DNA of 7,413 bases from Dehalococcoidia bacterium (lineage in GTDB: Bacteria > Chloroflexota > Dehalococcoidia > Dehalococcoidales > JAUWYK01): the NCBI GenBank assembly GCA_030615865.1, contig JAUWYK010000080.1:1-7413 (forward strand), written 5' to 3'. Made by a program: the position numbers and the translations under genes. Within the stretch, counting starts at the first letter, position 1. Each line of letters begins with the position of its first letter. Under the pieces are notes generated by a model. The model saw only the letters and a program-made list of their open reading frames with translations. It was not told where the DNA came from and did no database searches. Of the stretch, positions 1 through 6,261 are shown in pieces.

Positions 1-171
1 ATACTCCTGGGTTGTTTTCCCCATTTTGCCCTCGTTGATATCCAGCAATTCTGGGACTCCTCCCATCTCTTTGATCGCCTCAGCGTGCTTCATACCCAGC
101 ATCCCCGCACCGCCGGTGATGAGAGCCACCCTGCCTGAAAGGTTGAACATAGCCTTGACACTGCTCTTCAT
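1..171 (-). CDS. Short-chain dehydrogenase/reductase, N-terminal part (runs off left edge)
   Basis: These are the first 57 codons of an NAD(P)-dependent SDR; the remainder lies beyond position 1. The N-terminus shows a beta strand and glycine-rich nucleotide loop, VALITGGAGMLG, at residues 15-26. An acidic residue at the end of the second strand (LLDIN, D44) is the usual position for NAD preference. The loop is TGGxGxxG-like, as in SDRs found beside CMP-sugar cytidylyltransferases (the Campylobacter PtmA type), so a sugar dehydrogenase role is likely. The catalytic Ser-Tyr-Lys region is not in the window. The start is the ATG at 171-169, which overlaps the TGA of the upstream oxidoreductase as ATGA and has AGAGGAGA just upstream. 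A later ATG at 150-148 (MFNLSGRVALITGG) would also keep the whole fold, so the first seven residues are less certain. The SDR family is secure; the substrate is inferred only from context. Confidence 0.85.
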   Translation of the reverse strand, partial: MKSSVKAMFNLSGRVALITGGAGMLGMKHAEAIKEMGGVPELLDINEGKMGKTTQEY

Positions 172-1205
172 GAAATCTCCTCTACTACTTTGCCTGATTC
201 CAGGGAACGTTTTACCGCTAAGGCAACGCGCAGGCTTTTAAGTCCCTCGTCTATGTCAACAATAGGTCTATCCCTTCTTTCTAGGCATTCGAAAAAGTGG
301 TCTATTTCACTAACAAACAGTTCATTACGTTCAAAGCCACCGAAATCGTGGATTTCCCTTTCCGTATCGGGTTTTTCCACAATGACTTTCAGTCCGGCTA
401 AATTCATGGTGACCGTCCCCGATTCCCCGATAAATCTACAATAACGTGAAGTCGGCCGCTGGTTACAAGCCATATGTAGCGATACTGGCAAAGTTTTTCC
501 CCTAAAGGCCACCTCGAGCAAAATATCAGCTACATCTTCAACGTCAATTTCCAAGTTGCTTAAATGCCCACCGAAGGCGACCACCTTACTGGGCATGCCA
601 AATAAATCGTATAGATAATCCAGTTCATGTATTTGCGTCAGCACTATCCCGCCGCCCAAGTCTTTCCTTGCGGCATGCATCTGGCGATAATCTTCATACT
701 TACGCCAGTCAGGCAGATATTCTCCAACCTCGGCATGAATCGACAACAAGTTCCCGATAGCTCCTTGCCAGACGAGCTCTTTGGCTAATCTATAACATGG
801 GTGAAAGCGCAGTTGGTAACCTACCATACTGACTACTTTTCTTGATTGGCAAATAGATATCAACTTGGCAACGCCATCCAAAGAATGGGACAGCGGTTTT
901 TCCACAAAAAAGTCGCAACCAGCTCTAGCTACAGCCAAGCAGGAAGGTATATGCTGACTGGGGGGGTTGCAGATAAAGGCAACATCCGGCGATTGGGCTA
1001 AAGCCTGATCGAGGTCTGTAAAGACTGCAACGCCGTAATCTTTTATAAAATCGGCATTCTCGTCGATAGTTAGATTTGGGGTGATAGTTCGCCTCAAATT
1101 CCGCACCCGGTAGGCAAGTATATTTGCCCTGCCACCAAATTTGGCATAGACATTCCTCAAATGCCTCTGGCCGATATTACCGAGCCCGATAAATAGAATT
1201 TTCAT
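168..1205 (-). CDS. Gfo/Idh/MocA-family sugar oxidoreductase
   Basis: A 345-residue NAD(P)-dependent oxidoreductase, the usual length for Gfo/Idh/MocA enzymes, which oxidise or reduce a sugar hydroxyl or keto group in the cytoplasm. The N-terminal Rossmann loop GLGNIGQRH starts at residue 7. The family signature EKP lies at residues 102-104 (E102, K103, P104), where the lysine is the usual catalytic residue. In the C-terminal domain, GGGIVLTQIHELDYL (residues 184-198) supplies the conserved histidine H193 and D196 of the active site. The ATG at 1205 is preceded by AAGGGAG at nine bases, and six bases separate the gene from the TIM-barrel gene upstream. Its stop overlaps the SDR start. Gfo/Idh/MocA proteins are frequent partners of NeuA-like enzymes in nonulosonate and flagellin-glycan clusters (PtmF-like). 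The family is secure; the substrate is unknown and could be a free or nucleotide-linked sugar or sugar acid. Confidence 0.93.
   Translation of the reverse strand: MKILFIGLGNIGQRHLRNVYAKFGGRANILAYRVRNLRRTITPNLTIDENADFIKDYGVAVFTDLDQALAQSPDVAFICNPPSQHIPSCLAVARAGCDFFVEKPLSHSLDGVAKLISICQSRKVVSMVGYQLRFHPCYRLAKELVWQGAIGNLLSIHAEVGEYLPDWRKYEDYRQMHAARKDLGGGIVLTQIHELDYLYDLFGMPSKVVAFGGHLSNLEIDVEDVADILLEVAFRGKTLPVSLHMACNQRPTSRYCRFIGESGTVTMNLAGLKVIVEKPDTEREIHDFGGFERNELFVSEIDHFFECLERRDRPIVDIDEGLKSLRVALAVKRSLESGKVVEEIS
176..183 (-). promoter_or_regulatory. Ribosome binding site of the SDR gene
   Basis: AGAGGAGA on the minus strand ends four bases before the ATG at 171. It lies inside the 3' end of the preceding oxidoreductase gene. 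It favours this start over the ATG at 150 and fits translational coupling with the upstream gene. Confidence 0.6.
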
Positions 1206-1211
1206 TGCAAT

Positions 1212-2027
1212 TCACTCCCTTAAGAATTTTTTTACAAATGCCATGTTTTTCTTGGCCCATTCAATCTCATCACCAGCTCTTGCCACCTCAAGAAAAAAGG
1301 GATCAGCATACTTTTTGACCCTTAACATAGAGAAACATGTGGCAAAATCGGTATTTCCCTGCCCAAGGGGCACCGTCCCACCATTAAGTACCCGATCCTT
1401 TACGTGCACAGTTACCACCAGCTCGCCATAAGCTTCCATTTCTTCCTTGGGGTGGTAACCGAGAGAGGCCCGGTTTCCCGTATCGTAATTGGCTCTTGCT
1501 GCCGGGTGGTTAAGAGCCGACAGGAAAGCACTGAATGTTTCCACTGGCAGTGAGGTTTCAAAGGCGAGAGTTACCCCCAGTTGGTAAGCCTTCTTCAATC
1601 TTGGTTTAATAACTTGTATTATTTGCTCCAACTCTGTTTTATCTTTAATAGCCGAATTATCAAGAAAAGGTATTTCCAAGTACGGTATATCAAAATTATT
1701 TAACCGCTTGATTAACAGTTCCAGCACTTCTAGGCGTTCTTTTAGTTCAGAACGAGAGCATCTAAAAGGGGGACAGTCTACAAAATAATGGGCACATACC
1801 GCCCCAATACCGACCCCGCTTTTGGCTATCACTGCCTTTATCGCCTTGGTCCCTTGCTCAGTTAAAAGCGGATTTTCATGCAACCTATCTACTTCCACAA
1901 CCCAGTCGATCAGGTCCAAACCAAGTTCTTTGGCCTGAAAGAACTCTTGTTCCCAGCTATTCCACGGAAAGATCCCCCCAATCCGAGGAGATAATCTGCC
2001 CTGCATTATTCCGATAGGATTTTTCAT
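1212..2027 (-). CDS. Sugar phosphate isomerase/epimerase-like TIM-barrel protein
   Basis: A 271-residue protein of the xylose-isomerase-like / AP endonuclease 2 fold, a TIM barrel that normally binds a divalent metal and interconverts keto and aldo sugars or epimers. It opens with GIMQGRLSP (residues 6-14), a start seen in sugar-cluster members of this family. Candidate metal ligands sit at the ends of successive strands: E118 (YLEIP), E157 (FET), D182 (YDTGN), H208 (VHVKD) and E247 (FLEVAR). PLGQGNTDF (residues 220-228) is the loop usually placed near the active site. The full ligand set argues for an active enzyme. The ATG at 2027 is preceded by AAGGAAGG at ten bases, and only two bases separate it from the aminotransferase stop. 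The position between an aminotransferase and a Gfo/Idh/MocA oxidoreductase suggests it supplies or rearranges the sugar precursor. Whether it isomerises, epimerises or dehydrates cannot be read from the sequence. Confidence 0.9.
   Translation of the reverse strand: MKNPIGIMQGRLSPRIGGIFPWNSWEQEFFQAKELGLDLIDWVVEVDRLHENPLLTEQGTKAIKAVIAKSGVGIGAVCAHYFVDCPPFRCSRSELKERLEVLELLIKRLNNFDIPYLEIPFLDNSAIKDKTELEQIIQVIKPRLKKAYQLGVTLAFETSLPVETFSAFLSALNHPAARANYDTGNRASLGYHPKEEMEAYGELVVTVHVKDRVLNGGTVPLGQGNTDFATCFSMLRVKKYADPFFLEVARAGDEIEWAKKNMAFVKKFLRE
1215..1221 (-). promoter_or_regulatory. Ribosome binding site of the Gfo/Idh/MocA gene
   Basis: AAGGGAG on the minus strand lies nine bases before the ATG at 1205. 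It sits in the last codons of the upstream TIM-barrel gene. Confidence 0.55.
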
Positions 2028-2029
2028 TG

Positions 2030-3454
2030 TTAATATACCTTCCTTTTATTTGATAACAAAAGCGGTAGGTTTTCCTTCAACACTTCATCAATAGCTTCCT
2101 GCAAAACAGCGGCACCCTCAATCACAGCTTCCTCTGGTATGCTCAGTGGTGGTCCTATCTTGAGTGTCCCCCGCCCAGTACGCACCAGTAGCAGCCCCTT
2201 TTGCATTGCCTTCTCCAGAATACAGTCAGTCAGCTCTACATCTGGCTCTTTGGTTACTGGGTGCACCAAGTGTATTGCATAGAGAAGTCCTCTCCCCAAT
2301 ATGCAGTCTATCCGAGCAGGGTGGTGCTGCTGGATCTTATTCAGATGGACTTTAAAAATCGCCCCAGTTTTATTTGCTTTTTCCACCAATTTTTCCTCTT
2401 CTATTACTTCAATGTTAGCTAAGGCCGCAGCACAGCAGACAGGATTTCCACCGTGAGTAGTACTCAAGTCAGTGGCAATGTCTAATATTTCAGCCCTGCC
2501 AAGCACAGCCGAGAGTGGCAGGCTAGAGCTAATGCCTTTACCGTAGCAAACCAAGTCTGGCTCCACGCCATAATGCTGAAATGCAAACAATCTGCCCGTG
2601 CGACCAAACCCAGATTGGACTTCATCAAATGTCACCAGTGCTTGGTGAGTATCAGCCCAAGCGTGAAGTGCTTGGATATAGTCATTAGGATAAAACATAG
2701 CCCCCCACGCCTGATATGACTCAACCATAAATCCAGCTATTCGATTAAGTTCTACTCCTTGTTTCTCAAGCTGCTCCAGCCCTTTCTGAAAACACCATTC
2801 TCCGCATTGCCCCCAATCTTCCTTTCCCCAAGGACATCGCTGGCAGAATGGGAACGGGATTTGGTATATGTCTGGGTCGAGGTGAACTATCCACTCTTTC
2901 GCGGCTGGGTTCCCGCCCATCATCTGTGCTCCAAGTGTCCGTCCATGAAAAGCACCATCGAAGGACACAATGGCAATCTTTTCCGGGGCTAGTCGGTGTC
3001 CATACATTCGGGTTAGCTTCAACGCACACTCAGTGGCTTCAGCTCCCGTCGATAGAAGAAATGCCTTCTCTAAGGAAGGAGGGCTAATCTCGATTAGCTT
3101 CCGAACCAACTGAGCACGGATTTGTGAGGGGAAAGCGTAGCTATGAAGAAGCCTACGGTCAAGCTGTTGAGCCACAGCCCGACGAATCTTAGGATGGGCA
3201 TGTCCAGCGTTGGCCACGAAAATGCCCGAGGTGAAATCTACCCAGCAATTACCATAAGCGTCAAAAACTTGATAGCCTTCTGCCCTGTCCCACACCAAGG
3301 GCAGCTCGTGATGTAGTGACCACGGCTCACAGTGGCCTAATTCCCTCAGGATTGGTATGGACTCAGGGGCAGGAATAGGGGTCACAATCCGCCTGTGGCG
3401 TGTCTCCACTCGGGGGACGTCAACTGGTTCAAGGCTAAATGTGTATCCAGACAT
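2030..3454 (-). CDS. Class III PLP-dependent aminotransferase
   Basis: A 474-residue aminotransferase of fold type I, class III (the family of GABA, ornithine and glutamate-1-semialdehyde aminotransferases). It moves an amino group between an amino donor and an aldehyde or ketone. Counting from the ATG at 3454, the phosphate-binding STGAEA is at 135-140, FHGRT at 169-173, the PLP-pyridine aspartate D277 is in FDEVQSGFGRTG, and the Schiff-base lysine K306 is in YGKGISSSLP. THGGNP follows at about 333-338. All catalytic landmarks are present. Residues 204-221 carry four cysteines (C204, C207, C217, C221), as in some archaeal-type GABA aminotransferase relatives. A TTG at 3460 is an alternative start that would overlap the upstream TGA. 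I prefer the ATG, which has AAAGG six bases before it. Beside a NeuA-like gene, the substrate is probably a keto- or aldehydo-sugar. Most nonulosonate pathways instead use DegT/DnrJ-type aminotransferases, so an amino-acid-type substrate remains possible. Confidence 0.93.
   Translation of the reverse strand: MSGYTFSLEPVDVPRVETRHRRIVTPIPAPESIPILRELGHCEPWSLHHELPLVWDRAEGYQVFDAYGNCWVDFTSGIFVANAGHAHPKIRRAVAQQLDRRLLHSYAFPSQIRAQLVRKLIEISPPSLEKAFLLSTGAEATECALKLTRMYGHRLAPEKIAIVSFDGAFHGRTLGAQMMGGNPAAKEWIVHLDPDIYQIPFPFCQRCPWGKEDWGQCGEWCFQKGLEQLEKQGVELNRIAGFMVESYQAWGAMFYPNDYIQALHAWADTHQALVTFDEVQSGFGRTGRLFAFQHYGVEPDLVCYGKGISSSLPLSAVLGRAEILDIATDLSTTHGGNPVCCAAALANIEVIEEEKLVEKANKTGAIFKVHLNKIQQHHPARIDCILGRGLLYAIHLVHPVTKEPDVELTDCILEKAMQKGLLLVRTGRGTLKIGPPLSIPEEAVIEGAAVLQEAIDEVLKENLPLLLSNKRKVY
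2038..2045 (-). promoter_or_regulatory. Ribosome binding site of the TIM-barrel gene
   Basis: AAGGAAGG on the minus strand lies ten bases before the ATG at 2027, inside the last codons of the aminotransferase gene. It supports the ATG at 2027 as the start. Confidence 0.55.
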
Positions 3455-3456
3455 TT

Positions 3457-4209
3457 TCAACCTTTCCTCTTACTGAGAAAATTCTTCTCTAGGTATTCAT
3501 ACACTGGATTCCCATGTCTGCTTAAGGAAAATTCAATGAAATCAAAGTCCTCAGGGCGGTCCAATTCTCCAGCATCTGGTGTAATAAAGGGGAGTATCCT
3601 TGGTCCAAGCAAGCTTTCTGTTTTTATTACAATCTCTGGTTTTATAATATCGACATGACCATTGGGGTGGTAAACAGGTGGGAAGGATTGTCTAGGGTAT
3701 TGATAGTATTCAGGTCTTGGGTCATTAGGGCATAAACCTACATAAAAACCATCTTTAATTCCGAACATTTTGCATGGGGATTCTTTAATTTCATGCGCAG
3801 AACGAAGGGAGGTGGCATCTTTATTTTGCATAATTTTCTCAATCGCAATATCAATAATATTAGGATTTCTTAAGGGTGTAGTAGGGTAAAGCAAAACGAT
3901 ATACTTAGGCAGGGATCTTTCATAAGTTTTAAACCAACCAATAGCGTGTTTAACATAATCTATATCCAAGGAATTATCTTGGGCGAATTCCCTTGGGCGG
4001 AGAAAGGGGACCTCTGCCCCGTAGGCAAGGGCTATTGCGGCAAACTCTTCAGAATCAGTTGAGACTATCGTCCTTTCGATTTTAGTGGAAAGCTTTGATG
4101 CTATTATTGCCCACGCCATTAGTGGATAGCCAGCTAAAAGCTTGATGTTCTTTTTTGGAATTCCTTTACTCCCTTCCCTGGCGGGAATGAGGCTAATAAT
4201 TTTATTCAT
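3457..4209 (-). CDS. Acylneuraminate cytidylyltransferase-like (CMP-sugar synthetase)
   Basis: A 250-residue NeuA/KdsB-type nucleotidyltransferase, predicted to activate an acidic (nonulosonate-like) sugar with CTP. The nucleotide-binding signature IPAREGSKGIPKKN is at residues 8-21, VSTDSEE at 49-55, and LLYPTTPLRNP at 106-116, where most sialate synthetases have LLQPTSPLR. VDIIKPE (186-192) and ELDRPEDFDF (215-224) occupy the C-terminal positions that usually supply metal-binding aspartates. The length suits a single-domain synthetase with no phosphatase fusion. The start is the ATG at 4209. It overlaps the TGA of an SDR remnant as ATGA and begins MNKIISLIPARE, the normal family N-terminus. 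A GTG at 4221 would only add four residues translated from the SDR tail. The ribosome site is poor but G-rich (GGGGGGTGG, 4218-4226), so expression may rely on coupling to upstream translation. The family is secure; the exact sugar (neuraminate, legionaminate, pseudaminate or other) is not. Confidence 0.92.
   Translation of the reverse strand: MNKIISLIPAREGSKGIPKKNIKLLAGYPLMAWAIIASKLSTKIERTIVSTDSEEFAAIALAYGAEVPFLRPREFAQDNSLDIDYVKHAIGWFKTYERSLPKYIVLLYPTTPLRNPNIIDIAIEKIMQNKDATSLRSAHEIKESPCKMFGIKDGFYVGLCPNDPRPEYYQYPRQSFPPVYHPNGHVDIIKPEIVIKTESLLGPRILPFITPDAGELDRPEDFDFIEFSLSRHGNPVYEYLEKNFLSKRKG
3461..3471 (-). promoter_or_regulatory. Ribosome binding site region of the aminotransferase
   Basis: The minus-strand stretch AAGAGGAAAGG holds two Shine-Dalgarno-like cores. 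AAAGG is six bases from the ATG at 3454, and AGAGG is five bases from the TTG at 3460. Both starts are therefore served; the stronger start codon tips the choice to ATG. Confidence 0.55.
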
Positions 4210-4270
4210 CTGATAGTCCACCCCCCATTAACAACGATTCCCTGACCGGTAATATACTTGGAGGTATCAT
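4206..4270 (-). pseudogene. Remnant: C-terminal tail of a second SDR
   Basis: On the minus strand, in the frame ending with the TGA at 4208-4206, the sequence encodes TSKYITGQGIVVNGGWTIR preceded by HD. This is the characteristic SDR C-terminus (DxSxYITGQxIxVDGGWT), with only the last ~21 residues left. Going upstream in the same frame, the translation (…IWKKIRVSGG) has no SDR character, because it is an out-of-frame reading of the radical SAM gene's 3' end. No start codon or catalytic region belongs to it. Its TGA overlaps the cytidylyltransferase ATG, just as an intact SDR gene would in an SDR-cytidylyltransferase operon. I infer a deletion or recombination that removed the front of the SDR and left the tail as the leader of the next gene. 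The exact left limit of homology is approximate. Confidence 0.8.
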
Positions 4271-5655
4271 GTCTGGCGGAACCCCCTGAAACCCGGATCT
4301 TTTTCCAGATAAAGCCTTTCGGCGGTGTCAATCATTGTCCTGCACTGATGCAAATAATAATTCCATATGAGGGTTTTGTTTGCCCTAAGTAGCAGACGGT
4401 GAAACTCTTTGTCAGACAAATCAGTAAAATTGATTGATAGCAAGTCCGAGTTTATGTGTTTATTCTCATAGAAGTCTTCGACATCCTTCAGCAAACCTGA
4501 CTCAATGGCATAGTAGTACAAATTGCACCCAGGGTACGGCGTTACTGGGCGAATCGTCCTCAGTTGGGCATGGTCATCGTATTTCAGCAAAAAGTCTACA
4601 GCCTTTTGTAGCGTTTCTGCGGTGTCACCGATGTTGCCGAAAATCATATTTAGGCCTGGGGATATTCCCTCGGCCAAGGTTGCCTTGATGCCCTTAATTA
4701 TCTGTCTCGTGGTAAGTTTTTTATTTATCAGCTTCAAGACGTTGTCAGCCATGGATTCAATTCCATAATTGATGAAAACGCAGCCGGCTTCTTTCATAAC
4801 CTTCAATATCTCAGGTTTTGCGTAGTTAAGTCTGCCATCGCAAAACCATTTTATATTTAGGTTAGCTTTTATAAAGGCTTCACATAGCTCCACAGTTCTC
4901 TGCTCGGAGGACATAAAAAGCTCGTCATAGAATTGAATGTAAGAAACGTTGTAGTCCCTTTTCAAAATGTGAATTTCCTCGTTGACGTTTTCAGCTGACC
5001 TGAGCCTAAGTCCCTTGTCCATTCGGTAGCAAAAAGTGCATCTGAAGGGGCAACCTCGGCTAGTTAGCACGGGAAAGCACCTCTCATTGTTCTTTATATG
5101 GGGTAATCTGATGAGCGAGTAATAGTCTATGGGGAAGAGATCCCAGGCAGGAAAGGGGAGGGTATCCAGTTCCTTAACGACTTCTTGCCGTTTGGTAGCA
5201 ACTAGCCTCCCATCATCGAGGTAGGCAATGCCCTTCACTGAAGACAAGCTCCTTTTATGCTCTAGGGCATCAAGTAGGTTCACAATGATTATATCGCCCT
5301 CGCCGATAACGACGACATCGGCACCGCTCTTTTTAAGAAAGTATTCAGGCTCCGGTGAGGGACCATGCCCACCCAAAACATATATAGGTCTATTGGCCAC
5401 AGAGTTAATTGCTTCTGACATTTCGAGTAGCTTGCGGTATTGATAATAGCCAGCCACAATCCCTAACCCGACGACATCGAAGTGGTTATAAGTCAGATAG
5501 TCAATCAGATGACATGGAGGATAATGGAATATATCCTGGTTATATATCGTCACATCATGCCCAGCGTTTCTTATTGCCGAGGCGATATATGCAAGCCCCA
5601 GGGGGAACTCATGGATATAAGAGCCGTTATCGTAGGCAATTAGCAAAATTTTCAT
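4267..5655 (-). CDS. B12-binding-domain radical SAM protein
   Basis: A 462-residue two-domain enzyme. Residues 1-130 resemble a cobalamin-binding Rossmann domain (FDVVGLGIVAGYYQY at 59-73, VLGGHGPSPEPEYF at 93-106, VVIGEGD at 115-121) without the DxHxxG base-on motif, as is usual in this class. The radical SAM core follows, with its [4Fe-4S] motif CPFRCTFC giving C202, C206 and C209, then QFYDELF (241-247) and NYGIESM (296-302). Class members perform oxygen-sensitive C-methylations, ring rearrangements and other radical modifications; which one applies here is unknown. ATG 5655 is preceded by GGGGAGA at seven bases. Neighbouring glycosyltransferase and methyltransferase genes suggest a glycan or its lipid carrier as substrate. 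The stop codon lies within the first codons of the SDR remnant, in another frame, so the last few residues may have been altered by the rearrangement. The protein otherwise appears full length. Confidence 0.92.
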   Translation of the reverse strand: MKILLIAYDNGSYIHEFPLGLAYIASAIRNAGHDVTIYNQDIFHYPPCHLIDYLTYNHFDVVGLGIVAGYYQYRKLLEMSEAINSVANRPIYVLGGHGPSPEPEYFLKKSGADVVVIGEGDIIIVNLLDALEHKRSLSSVKGIAYLDDGRLVATKRQEVVKELDTLPFPAWDLFPIDYYSLIRLPHIKNNERCFPVLTSRGCPFRCTFCYRMDKGLRLRSAENVNEEIHILKRDYNVSYIQFYDELFMSSEQRTVELCEAFIKANLNIKWFCDGRLNYAKPEILKVMKEAGCVFINYGIESMADNVLKLINKKLTTRQIIKGIKATLAEGISPGLNMIFGNIGDTAETLQKAVDFLLKYDDHAQLRTIRPVTPYPGCNLYYYAIESGLLKDVEDFYENKHINSDLLSINFTDLSDKEFHRLLLRANKTLIWNYYLHQCRTMIDTAERLYLEKDPGFRGFRQT

Positions 5656-5662
5656 TTGTTAG

Positions 5663-5669
5663 TCTCCCC
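5663..5669 (-). promoter_or_regulatory. Ribosome binding site of the radical SAM gene
   Basis: GGGGAGA on the minus strand lies seven bases before the ATG at 5655. It is in the longest spacer of the window (45 nt), so this gene has its own independent translation signal. Confidence 0.6.
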
Positions 5670-5700
5670 ATCGAAAATCAGGGCAAGGGGACTGCCTGCT

Positions 5701-6261
5701 TTAGCTGTCAGTGGTTGACAGGCTCCTACTTATCCTGGCTCCTGACTTTCCCGCCTCTATTATCATATCAGTGCTTCTGCTGGTAATAGCTTTAGCCACG
5801 GGGTGCTCGTAAATAGTAACGCTCCTGAACCCAGCTTCCTTAAATAGCTTTATGGCATACTGAGGAGATAGACCACAGCGGTGGGTATTCTCGGGGTAAT
5901 CATTATCCCCAAAGACCATACAAACAAGCTGGTCATTCCACTCCGGGGTATCAATAAGTAGCCTTGCCTGCTCTAATAAATTACTGGTTATCATGATTGC
6001 TATGCCACTTGGACGGAGCATACGATGCGTCTCTGAGATAAACTGCCTCACGTTCCTCCATGAGATATGCTCAAGGATGAAGTTGCCGAAGATGCCATCA
6101 TATGCCTCGCTATCTACAGGCCAAGCTTCATTCAGGTCGCATACTATATCCACCGTAGGTAGCTGGCGGCAGTCCAGATTGGGTCGAAAGCATGGCTTAT
6201 CACCGCCACCGACCTCAAGAACGTTGTCCCCTGGCTTAAACGGGAGTATATATGAGTTCAT
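5701..6261 (-). CDS. Class I SAM-dependent methyltransferase
   Basis: A 186-residue Rossmann-fold methyltransferase that transfers a methyl group from S-adenosylmethionine. The SAM-binding motif I VLEVGGGDKP is at residues 14-23, and VDIVCDLN at 37-44 occupies the motif II/III region with an acidic residue. FGNFILEHI (58-66) is the motif IV-like segment, and LRPSG (82-86) is the post-motif IV turn seen in Methyltransf_11-type proteins. It is short but has the complete core, with little extra C-terminal domain. The start is ATG 6261, which overlaps the TGA of the upstream glycosyltransferase as ATGA and has GAGGG five bases before it. The ATG at 6276 has no ribosome site and would add five residues. 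No substrate motif is recognisable. From its place after glycosyltransferases, O- or N-methylation of a sugar is the simplest guess; methylation of a lipid or other small molecule cannot be excluded. Confidence 0.88.
   Translation of the reverse strand: MNSYILPFKPGDNVLEVGGGDKPCFRPNLDCRQLPTVDIVCDLNEAWPVDSEAYDGIFGNFILEHISWRNVRQFISETHRMLRPSGIAIMITSNLLEQARLLIDTPEWNDQLVCMVFGDNDYPENTHRCGLSPQYAIKLFKEAGFRSVTIYEHPVAKAITSRSTDMIIEAGKSGARISRSLSTTDS
5705..5721 (-). repeat. Small inverted repeat at the methyltransferase 3' end
   Basis: CTGTCA and TGACAG form a perfect 6-bp stem around a 5-nt loop. It spans the last codons of the methyltransferase, just before its TAA. No T-run follows in the direction of transcription, so it is not a typical intrinsic terminator. 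It could be an mRNA processing or stability element, or chance. Confidence 0.3.

Noticed and set aside
2789..2845. A mammalian GABA-transaminase-like [2Fe-2S] site from the cysteine insert
   Set aside because: That cluster uses two cysteines from each of two subunits. Here four cysteines lie in one short stretch, so the same arrangement cannot be claimed.
2766..3029. An 87-codon minus-strand frame inside the aminotransferase
   Set aside because: It is an alternative frame fully inside a well-supported gene; the product is low-complexity and rich in arginine and proline with no motif.
3457..4221. GTG at 4221 as the cytidylyltransferase start
   Set aside because: The four extra residues come from the SDR tail read out of frame. 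The ATG at 4209 gives the usual family N-terminus and the ATGA overlap.
4206..4275. A frameshifted but complete SDR overlapping the radical SAM gene
   Set aside because: No SDR-like sequence (cofactor loop, Tyr-x-x-x-Lys) appears in the SDR frame upstream of about 4270; the radical SAM frame is continuous and family-like.
5705..5721. Intrinsic terminator after the methyltransferase
   Set aside because: The stem is only 6 bp and no T-run follows in the direction of transcription.
5409..5786. A 125-codon open frame on the plus strand
   Set aside because: It lies antisense across the radical SAM N-terminus and methyltransferase C-terminus, both of which have clear family motifs. Its translation shows no recognisable domain.
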